A DNA stretch of 30,227 bases from a virus: the IMG/VR virus record IMGVR_UViG_3300020470_000137, positions 1 through 30,227 of that record. One strand, 5' to 3'. A model generated the notes under the pieces. That model was not told the DNA's origin. It saw nothing but the letters and a program-made list of their open reading frames with translations, and made no database searches. The position numbers and the translations under genes were made by a program. Of the stretch, positions 1 to 12,000 are shown one piece after another (the first letter of the stretch is position 1; every line of letters starts with the position of its first letter).

Positions 1-54
1 GGCGGTGGCGGCAGCACTGGTGGTGGTGGCGGCGGTTATGGCGGTGGTTACTAA
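1..54 (+). CDS. C-terminal end of an upstream gene, Gly-rich tail (partial)
   Basis: Frame 1 is open from the window edge and encodes GGGGSTGGGGGGYGGGY before a TAA at 52-54. The codons are almost all GGT/GGC, so this patch is far more GC-rich than the AT-rich DNA that follows. Only 17 residues are visible, so the protein cannot be identified. By T4 gene order the gene before 7 and 8 would be gene 6 (baseplate wedge), but nothing visible proves that. Gly-rich flexible tails are common at the ends of phage structural proteins. The 36 bases to the next ATG (55-90) hold no clear Shine-Dalgarno sequence or late-promoter box. Confidence 0.6.
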   Translation, partial: GGGGSTGGGGGGYGGGY

Positions 55-90
55 CTCTCATATTCTTACTAAGATCAACATATACAAAAA

Positions 91-3000
91 ATGATATCTA
101 CAGACATACAAAGAGTTCAGCTGCAAAGTATAGTTGCAAATCAACTCCCTTCTTTTGTAAAGGATGATTTTCCTTTAATAGCTGACTTTTTAAAAGAATA
201 TTATATTTCTCAAGAATTCCCAGGAGCATCTGTTGATTTAATACAGAATATTGATGAGTATTTGAAATTAGAGTCGTTAACTAATAATGCACAGGAAACT
301 GAGTTGGGAGCAGATATTTCATATAATGATACCACCATTACAGTAGCATTTGATTTATCTAAAGAAATTTTTGGTACATATCAATTCCCTGAGAGAGATG
401 GATTGATTCAAATTGGTAATGAAATTATTCTATATTCAGAAAAAACTAAAACGTCATTTACAGGATGTAGAAGAGGATTCAGTGGTGTAACTTCTTATAA
501 ATCTTTAAACAACACTGATCAATTAACTTTTTCAACTTCCACTACTGCTAAACATAAAGGTGGAGATAAGATTGTTAATTTAAGTGCATTACTTTTTAAT
601 GAATTTTTACTTAAAATTAAAAATCAATTAAGTCCTGGTTTTGAGAATAGAACTCTTTCCAGTGATTTAAATCAAAGACTGTTTATATCACGATCAAAAG
701 ATTTTTATCAAGCTAAAGGAACAGATGAATCCTTTAAAATGCTTTTTGGTGTTTTGTATGGTGAAGCAGTAGAAGTATTAAAACCACAAAATTTTGTCTT
801 TAGACCTTCGGATGCTGATTATAGAGTTACAAAGGATTTAGTTGTTGAAGCAATAGAGGGAGATCCTTCTCAACTTTTAAATAGCACTTTATTCCAAGAT
901 GCCTATACCAACTATGATATAGATGCAGCTTATTCTCCTATTTCTGCAATAGAGAAAATATCTTATAATAGTAAGGATTATTATAAGTTAAGTCTTGATT
1001 TTAACTATGCTAAAGATATTCCTCTACAGGGAAGTATCTATGGTGAATTTACTGTTCATCCAAATACTAAAGTTATAACTCCTGTAGCGATTGGTGCAAG
1101 TGTAATTGATGTAGACTCTACAATAGGATTTCCAGATTCAGGTGAACTAGCAGTTGGATCAGGAATATTAACTTATAGATCAAAATCAATAAACCAGTTT
1201 TATGGAGTAGGGGTAGCAAATACAACAGATATTGGAACTACATCTAGTGTTGAATCAAAAGCAGATATAAGATTGAATGTTAATGCTTATGGTTATGTTG
1301 GTATCGGGACTACAACTAAAGTAACGGTTAAAATAGGATCTGTTCTTGCAGAACCTGTAATCCAAAATGATACTTATTATTATTCTGTTAATGATAAAGC
1401 AAAGGTACAATCTCTAGGAATTACAACTTCTGGGCCAAAAGTTGATAATTGGTTTTATAATGTAGCTACACAATATGACGTAAAATCTATAACACTAGTT
1501 GATTCATCTGATTTTACTTATACTATAGAAACTTATACTGAAAATAATTTCAGATTAGGTGATACAGTTACTGTTACTGATTCTGTTGGAAATAATAAAG
1601 ATTCTATTGTAAATGAAGTTATTAATGATTTTAATTTTTCTATTAGAGGACAGGGATCTCTTTCTTCCATTAAAAGTGTACAGAGAAATTTAACAAGAGC
1701 AAAAGTTGATGTAGCTTTAAAAGATTATTATTATATTGATAATTATTTTGCAAATATTCAAAATACTTATATAGACTTTGATCGAAATGTTTTAGTTGCT
1801 TCTCCTTCTATTCCAAATTACTTTAATGGACCTTTAGATTTTTATGATAAGAAGGTTACATTAACTGGATCGTATAGTGGGGACACTTTTACGGTTTTAG
1901 ATGTAAATGATCATGGATATTATACGGGAGATGCGGTTTACTATAATTCTTTTGATATAATTTCAGAAGATTTCTTAGGTAATGAAAGTATATCTGTTAG
2001 TAAGTTCCCTGAAATCAATCCAGGTATTTTCTTTGTAAAAAGAGTAAATAAAAATCAATTCCAACTGGCTACTAGTCCTAGTAATATTAATAATAATAGT
2101 TTTGTATCTGTTTCTGGTATTGTAACTTCTAATACTATACAGTATATTGATTATTTTGATAAAAAAGTTGATAATCAATTATTGTTAAAGGAGATAAAAG
2201 AACCAGATAATGAAAGTGGTAGTTATATTACAGAACCTGGTAGTAGAACTGGTATTCTTGTTAATGGTGTTGAAATTCTTAATTATAAATCCAAAGATAC
2301 GGTTTATTATGGCCCTCTTCAGAAGATTAATGTTAGTGCAGAAGGAAAAGATTATGATATTTTAAATCCTCCTCTTATAAACATTGAAGATACAGTTGGT
2401 AGTGGTGCAACCGCTATCGCTGCTATTAGAGGAAATCTAAATGCTATTGATATTGTGGATCCAGGTTTTGATTATGTATCAGATCCTATCATAACCATCA
2501 CAGGAGGAAATGGTGTTGGTGCAGAAGCTTTTGCTAACACCATTCTTGCAACTCATGATGTTTCCTTTAATGCTTTTGGTGTAAAAGATTCAGATTCTGC
2601 TCGAATCAACCTAGATGCGGATACTATTGGTTTTTCTACTTATCATAAATTTAGAAATGGTGAAAAAGTAATTTATAAACCAGATGGAGGATCATTAGTC
2701 ACTGGACTTACCACTGATGCGGTTTATTATGTTCATACAGTTGGAGTATCTACAGTAAAACTTTATAAAACTCAAGATCAAGCTATTTCAGCAGGAATTG
2801 AAACAGTATCGTTAACTGCTTACGGAACAGGAATACAGAGATTACAATCTTTTGATAAAAAGAAAGTTTTATCCAATATTATTATTAAAAATTCAGGTAC
2901 AGGTTACGAAAATAAAAAAAGAACGATTCTTTCATCTACAGGAATAAACACTGCTCTTAATCAAATACACATAGATGATCATGGATATCAATCTGAAGAA

Positions 3001-6000
3001 ATTATTCAATATTCATATGATAAAGATAGAATAAGTGGTATTAACTCAAATACTCAATATTTGGTTACTAAAGTAGATAATAATAGTTTTAAATTATCTA
3101 GTGTTGGTGTTGGAACCACTGCTAAATCTTTTTATTATGATAATAAGGAATATATTAATTTTACAGTTGCGGGTCTAGGTACTGGAACCCATTCTTTTAA
3201 CTATGAACCAATTACTGTTGATTTAAGTGGTGAGATCGGAGTTGCTACTGTTAGTGGACAAGATTTTAGAGCTAAAATTCAACCTTTGTTTAGGGGATAT
3301 ATTGATTCGGTACAAATAACGAATTCAGGTAATTCTTATGGATCTGATGAGATTCTTAACTATGATAGACAACCTCTTGTTACAACTAAAACAGGTACAG
3401 GAGCTCAAGTTACTCCAGTTATTAATAATGGAAAACTTGTTGATGTTTTAGTTGTTAATGAGGGTTTTGGATATAACTCTCCTCCATCATTAGAATTAGA
3501 AACAGATGGGGCTGGAAAATATGCTGAATTAGTTCCTGTTCTTAAGGATGGTCAACTTAAAAGTGTAAGAATTCATAATGCAGGAATTGGATATACTAAT
3601 AGAGTAATAGTAGATGTAACTCCAAGTGGATCAAACGCTAAATTCAAAGTAGATATTAAAAATTGGACAGTTAATTTATTTGAAAAATCTTTCGACATTA
3701 TTTCTAGCGATGATGGAATTTTAGATGAGGCAGAAAATAAAGATTTAGGTATTCAGTACACTCATTTGTATGCACCTAGAAAATTAAGAGAATCTTTATA
3801 TGTTAGAAATCAAAATAATGATATTAAATATGGACTTCTTGATTTAGAAAGAGTTGATGGACAAGAAGTAAGTGCTTCATATCATTCTCCCATAATAGGA
3901 TGGGCTTATGATGGAAATCCCATTTATGGTCCTTATGGGTACACTACTCCTACTGGAGGGGCAGTAAGAGCTATGGAGTCTGGTTATAAACCAGTAACTA
4001 GTGATACTAGACCTTCTTTGTCTAATTTCCATCAAGGATTTTTTGTTGAGGATTTTGTATTTGATAATGCTGGAGATTTGGATGAATATAATGGACGTTT
4101 TTGTGTAACACCAGATTATCCAAATGGTGTATATGCATATTTCGCTACCATTAATCCTGGTAATGTTGAAAGTTCAGGGCCATTCAATAAGTACAAAATT
4201 CCACAGTTCCCCTATTTAATTGGTAACTCTTTCCAATCAAAACCAAATTCTTTTAATTATGTCAAATCTAATAATCAGACAGATTATGATCTAAATTCTT
4301 CTAAGTGGTTTAGAAATACTACCCCCTATGCATTAACAAAGAATAATGCATCTTATGATTTCTTAGTTCAACCAAATAAAAAGAAAACCCCTATAGTTGA
4401 TATTAAGGTAACTTCTTCTGGACAAATTGATAATGTGGGAATTTTGACAGGAGGAAATAATTATCAAGTAGGTGAAAAGATTCTTTTTGAACCTTTAAGA
4501 GGATCTCAGACCGCCAAAGCTAAAATTAAAGAAGTAGAAGGAAAGGAAGTTACTACTATTAGTGTAGCGACTAGTTCAATAACAAATTTAGAAATAGCTC
4601 CATATGATTCAAATGGAACTTTTGTAGCCATTTCCACATTGCCTCATGATTTTGTAAATAAAAATTTAGTTTCATTATCTGGATTTAATACTTCTATTAG
4701 TTCTCTTGAAGGGAGTTTTAATATTGGAGTAAGAACTGAAACATTAAATCTGACTGGAGGAGTAAGTACTACAGGTGTCACTGGATTGGTAACATATTTT
4801 GGAGTATCGGGATCTTTAAATAGTGACTTATTATCAATCGGTGTGAATGATACTTTAGGAATAGGAACTGAAGATGTAAAAGTACTTTCTGTTGATAGAA
4901 AAAATTATAGATTAAGAGTTTTAAGAGCTCAGAATAATACTGTTTCTCTTGCTCATACTGCAACATCTGTAATAACAGAGGATTCTAGAAAATTCACTTA
5001 TGAGTCATCTCCTCAAGATGATGTAACTTTTGAGTTAAATAAAGAAATTTATTTTGAACCTAAGGAAGCTTTAGGAGTTGGAACTATTACTGGTGTAGGT
5101 ATTGGAACGACTATTTCATTCTCTAATCCAGGTGCTGGTTTAACGCAGATTTATATTCAAACTGAATCTATTTTCCTTCCAGACCATGAATTAAATACGG
5201 GTGATGTTTTAACTTATTATAACAATGGAGGTGATTCTATTGGTGTATCTACCGACGGACACACTGCATTTACCTTACCTAATAAATCCACTCTCTATGT
5301 TGGTAAAATTTCAAATGATCTCATTGGAATTTCTACTTTTAAAGTAGGAATAGGTACAACTGGTACTTTTGTAGGAGTAGCAGCTACAACTGAAACTAGA
5401 GGATTATTAAAATTTACTGGATTTGGTACAGGTGTTTATCATAGTTTTGAAACTAATAAAGATAATGTAGTTACTGCTGAAGTTACTAAGAATATTGTTA
5501 CAGTAGCGACTGGGGCAACTCATGCATTACTTTTGGATGATAATGTAACTGTGAATGTCCAACCAGGAATAATAACTTCAGTTACTGTAAAATATAATGA
5601 CTTTAATAGAAGAATAGTTTTTGACCCTAAAGATTTTGCATCAGGAGATGTTGATGTAACTAATAATACTATTAGTATTAGTGATCATCAGTTAAACAAT
5701 GGAGACAAGGTAATTTACACTGCATCCACGGCTGCTGGTGGATTGGAAAATAATAAAATTTACTATATCTTTAAACAATCCAAAAATAAAGTAAAACTTT
5801 GTTTAACTAGACATCAAGCACTACAATTTACTCCTGAGGTGGTTGATATAACTTCTGCTGCTGCTGGAACTTTATCACCAATTAATCCTCCTTTGGATGT
5901 TTATAATAACAATACTGTAAACTTTAATCTATCAGATTCTTCTTTAGGATCTAAAGTTGGTGTAAGTTCTGTGGCTGCTTTTGACTTTAATTTATATTCC

Positions 6001-9000
6001 GATAGTAATTATGCTCATATATTTAAATCCACCTCTCTAGATGATAAGTTTGAAGTAACTAAGACTGGAACAGTTGGAGTTTCTACTGATGCAGAATTAT
6101 CATTAGTGGTCTCAGAGGGTCTTCCTTCAGTATTATATTATAAATTTACTCCTATTGATTCTGATAATCTTCCCGAAAATAAAAAAGGTATAGTTATTGA
6201 TAAAGAGGTTGATAATTATAGTACACTGAATCTAAAAGAAAGTATATACACAGGAGAATTTGTTGTAACAGGAACTGGTGTTACCACAATCTTTACTTAC
6301 AATACTATACAAACTCCTGAAAGATCCTCTTATAGTTCAGCAGAAGCAAAAATTAAATACTCTACCGATTCTACAAGGGCATACGGAGGGATTGCTAAAG
6401 TTGATTTAACATATAAAGGAAATAATTATACAGAGATTGTAGGCGTATCATCAATTAAGAGTGGTATAGGAACTAAGGCAGTTTTAGAACCATCTAGTAC
6501 ATCTATCGGTGAAATAATTTCAACCAATATAGAGGATATTGGGTTTGATTATCCTAGTGATAATACCTTAAGACCTGTTTTGAATTTACCTGAAGTTCTT
6601 CAGATAGAATCATTGACTTCATTTGAATCTATTGGAATTAGTTCTGTAGGTAAAAATTATACGATTGCACCAAATCTAGTTGTTATTGATGGATTTACTG
6701 GAGCTCAGGTTAAAGATGTTGACATAGAATATGAAATTGGAGATTCTACAGTAACTATTCTAAAGAATACTTTTGGAATGAATCCTGTAACTCCAACTAT
6801 AATTCCAACAGCTAATGTTAACGGTATTGGTATTAATACAATCAGTTATAATATGTCTACGAAGGAAGTGACTGTGGCTATTAATACTAGTTTCAGTAGT
6901 GCGAGTGATGTACCTTTTGTAGTTGGAGATAAAGTTTTAATTGAAAATGTTAGTGTTGGACTTGGCACAACTGGAACTGGTTATAATTCACTTAATTATG
7001 GATATTCATTATTTGAATTAACAAAAACTCATTTTCCCTTGGGAGGAAATGTTGGAGTTGTTACTTATAGTTTAGATGGATATATTGAAGATAATATTTT
7101 CCCAGGAAACTTTGATGCTCTTAATTCAGCAGGTATAATTGTTCCTGAAAAATATTTCCCTCAATTTGATATTGCGTTAAAAACTAATGATTTCTTAGAT
7201 GGTGAAAAAGTCACTTCGGGTAACATTGTAGGTAATGTTGAAAATTGGAATAATAGAATTGAATTATTAAAAGTATCTACAGATTCTGAATTTGACATAG
7301 GAGATGTAATTGTTGGTGAAACCTCACATACTCAAGGAAAAGTTACTTCTAAAATTGATTTCAATGCTGAAATTAAATTGGAGGCTGGATCAGTAGTTAA
7401 AAAAGGATGGACAAGGGATACAGGTTTCTTTAACAATAATTTAGAAAGACTCCCTGATAATAATTACTATCAGAATTTCTCTTATTCTTTAAAATCAAAA
7501 GTTGACTATGATACTTGGAATGAACCTGTTTATAACCTTAATCATCCTACTGGATTCTTAAAATTTAGTGATTTGCAAGTAGAGTCAACTGATGATACTT
7601 CATCTAGTGTTAGTGCTGATGAGGCTGATCTTTTTGTCTTCATAGATTCCGAACGTGTAGTAGATATAAATTGCTATTCTGCATTTGATTTGGTTACAGA
7701 AAATTCTTTAAGTATTAGTGATACTCAAACTGTTTCAGATGAAGTATTTTTCAATTCTAGAGTTTTAACTGATTACTTTGAATCAGTTGGTAACAGAGCT
7801 TTAGTCATTGATGATTTTAGTTCTGAGTTTAATAGTGATCCTAGAGGAACCAAGTTTTCAACAATAGATACATTTGATCTTGATCAACGATCTGTAAAAT
7901 ATGTAACTTTAATAAAAGATGCTACCTTTACTGGAGAAAGACAAGTTGTAATGGTTTCTCTTCTAAATGATGGAACTCGGATGTATGTTAATAATTATGG
8001 TAAAGAAGGAACTGTAAGTGATCTAGGTTGGTTTGATGGAAATATAAGTGGTACAGAAGGTGAATTACTTTTCTATCCTACTAAATTTGCAAATAATAAT
8101 TATAACGTAAGTGCTATAAGTTTTGGTGTATTGGGAATTAGCACTGCAGGTATTGGAACTACTACTTTAGGAAGTAGTGTTGATATTAAATCCAGTACAG
8201 CTAGTGTTCCCGCCAATACTACTACAACTGTTGTTGGAATTGCTTCTACTTACAGAAGTTCTAAAATTATTGTTCAGATAAGTGGTGATGATGGTAATTT
8301 TGAATATGATGAGTTAAATGTTATTCATAATGGAACCACTGTTGATCTGATGGAATATTCACAACTTACTACTCATTCTGTTGATGAATATGGGGCGGAA
8401 GTCGGACTAGGAACTTATGCAGCTGACATGAGTGATGGTGATATTAATATAGACTTTATTCCTACTGCTGGAATAGCATGTACTGTTAATACTTTAAGAA
8501 TATCTATAGCAAGCACTTTATCAACAGGAGTGGGAACTCAATATCTAGGATCAGGTGATCAAGATTTGGGATTCCTTAATTCCTCTTATACACACATTGC
8601 ATCTGCAGGATCTCCATTAGCTCATAAGATTGCTGAATATGGTATTAATAATACCTCTGAAGTAGACGACAATAACGCTGCTTACTATGTGATCAGTGTT
8701 GAAGATACTGCTAATGAAGAATATGAGATGATAGAGGTAATTGTAGTTAATGATAGTTCAGAAGCATATATTACTGAATATGGAAACGTAACTACTAATG
8801 AAGGAGCAGTATATTCTGGATTAGGTACAGTTGGTGCTGCTGTTTCTACCACAACTTCACATACTCAATTGTTCTATACTCCAAATGCTGGTATTGGAGT
8901 TTCTGTTCGTGTTTTCCAAGCAGCACTTCAAATTGCAGCTGAAAATTCTGACATTGATTCTGTTGATGGTATTGATTTAGGCACAGCTGAGATCAACGGT

Positions 9001-12000
9001 GGATATGGTGTTTATGAAGGAACTGAAATAGATGTGAAACGTGCGTTTAACTTGCAACATAAACAAAAGAATATTTTCTCTCGAACCTTCGATGCAAGTG
9101 ATAGTACAATTGTAAATGTAACTGATAACACGGTTACCATTCCCGATCACTTCTTTGTAACTGGAGAAGAGATTACTTATGCTCAAGGTGGAACTCCTAT
9201 TAGTATTGCGTCCACAACTATTTCAGGAATTGGAGTTACTACCCTCCTTCCCTCTAATCTTTTCCTTGTTAAGGTTGATAATCAAACAGTTAAGTTTGCT
9301 AAGACTGCACAAGATGCTTTAAAAGAAGTTCCGAATATATTAGAATTTAGTGCTGTAGGTGTAGGTGCAGCTCACACTATATTTGCAAGAAATCAAAATA
9401 CTAAATGTTTAATTGCTATTGATAATGCAATACAATCACCTTTGGTATCAACTGCTGTTACTACAGGAATTACAAGTGAAATTGGTATTGCTCAAAGGGT
9501 CGTAAGTGTCTCAGGAGTAACATCATTCTTTGGTGGAGATTTGATTAAGATTAATGATGAGATAATGAAAGTCAATACGGTGGGTTATGGAACTACTAAT
9601 GCAATACTTGTTGAGCGTCCTTGGATGGGAACAAATTTAGGAATACACACTGAAAATTCTCTTGTAACTAAAGTTGATGGTGATTATCATATTGTTAATA
9701 ACCAAATTAATTTCATCACTGCTCCTCAAGGCCCTGTTCCCATAGGTAGCACTACTAATGCTCCTGATGATAGATATTGGGTAGGTATTACAACTCACTC
9801 CACGTTCCAAGGAAGATCGTTCATGAGATCTGGAATTGAAGATAGTAGTAAGAGAACTTATGAAACCAATTATCTATTTGATGATATCTCACATGAATTT
9901 AATGGTATCAGCACTGCATATACGTTAAAAGTTAATGGAGAGAATGTAGCAGGATTCTCCACTGATAATGGTGTTGTTTTAATTAATGGTGTATTCCAAG
10001 GACCAACAGGAGATTTACTACAAAGTCAAGATTATTCTTTTGTAGAAGGAAATACTGGAATTAGTAGTATAGTTTTTGCTGGAGTTGCAGCTTCTGTTGC
10101 TAGTGATCCTCAAAGCGGATCTATCCCTGTTGGTGGAATGATTGTCTCGGTAGGTTCTACTGAAGGTCTAGGATATCAACCTCTTGTTGCTGCTGGTGGA
10201 ACTGCTGTTGTTTCTGCTGCTGGTACTGTAAGTTCTATCAGTATTGGTAACTCAGGATCAGGTTATAGAGTAGGAGTTCAAACAACTGTTAATGTTGCTA
10301 TTCAAACAGGTACTAACATTACACCACTCTTAATTGGTATTGGTACTGCTGCAATTACTAATGGACATATCACAGGAATAGCAATTACAAATAATCAAGT
10401 AATTTATGTTCCTCGATCAATTTCAGATGTTGGATACAGTTCTGTAACAGGAGTTACAACAGTCACCACATCGACCTCACACGGTCTTCTAGTAGGGCAA
10501 GAAGTGAAGTTATCGGGAATTGCATTCACATGCGATTACCTCCCTGCTGTGGGCGTTCAGAGTGCCGTATACACTGCTTCTACAGGTATAATGACGGTTA
10601 CTACCTCTACTGCTCATGGACTATCTGTAAGTGGTAAAGCTAGTGATGTTATTCTAACGGGATTAGCATTTACATGTGCATTAGATAATGGTAGTGCTCT
10701 TCATCTATATCCTAGAACAACTGACCCCGCATATGGTGGTACGCAAGTTACAGGAGTAGCAAGTGTAACTCAATTTACAATTAACGCAGGTATTTCCACT
10801 GTTCCAACATTCTATGTTTCTGGAGGTACAATACAACCTGCTTTAATAGCACCTAGAAGTACTAATAATTCTTCTAGTGGTGCAGATCCAGCCTTCCAAG
10901 GATCTACTGTTTTAACAATTATTGATAATACTTCATTCACGATTAATTCTGGTGTATCCACAAGAGCACACTTCTATGCAAGAGGAGGAAGAGTTGATAG
11001 AGCGATGGATGTTGTAATTGACGAACCACTCTCTTACTCTGATATGCCTTTAATTTACAGTAGTGATTCTCCTGGTGGTGCGAGTGTGGGAGTTGGAACT
11101 CAAGCAACTGTTAATGTAGTTGTTGGGCAAGGTTCTAGTGTTGTCAGTTTTGAAGTGTTAAATGAAGGATATGCTTACGCAAATGATCAAGTCCTAACAG
11201 TGGCTATTGGAGGAACGACAGGTATCCCAACCGATACAACTAAAACCTTTAGAGAATTTCAAATCACCGTTGAAGATATCATATCAGATGAATTCTCTGC
11301 ATGGCATTTTGGTAACTTGGAAGTATTAGATAAGATTGAAAGTGAATTTGATGGAACTACCAGATCATTTACTCTTAAGAAAGATAAGGATCCTGTTACT
11401 ATTAGAGCAGCAGAAGGTTCTGATATTGATGTTCAGTCTACTCTTTTAGTATTCTTGAATGATATTTTACAAGTTCCTGGTGATGGTTATACATTGAGTG
11501 GAGGAAGTGTACTTACATTTGCATCAGCTCCTAGAGGGCCTCAAGTAGAGGGTTCATTCAAAGGTGATACTTGTAAGATTTTATTCTATAAGGGAACTGG
11601 TGATCAAGATGTGATATTTAATGATGTAAGAAAAACAGTAAAAACGGGAGATATGTTGACCATTCGCCATAATAAGGAATTATGTGCTAGGTCAATAGAA
11701 CAAGATGCTCGACTTGTAGAAGATGTGGTAGCCACTAATATCGTGGATACTAATGCTTATGCGGGTATGGGTATCAATGGAAGTCCTGACTGCGAGAGAC
11801 CTGTTACTTGGTGTAAGCAAACTGCGGATAAAGTAGTTAATGGACAAGTAATTAGTAAGAGTAGAGAAGAAGATAATGCAGCAGTTAATCCGACTACAGT
11901 TATTATTCAATCTGTGGGTGTTGGATCTACCGTAATTTACACTGAAAGTTTGAAACCTTTCTTTGATCCTGAAAATGAAAATCAAGGTAATGTAAAAACA

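Noticed and set aside
7894-8931. CRISPR-like or DNA direct repeat array
   Set aside because: The repeats are conserved only as protein pattern; there is no regular short DNA repeat with spacers.
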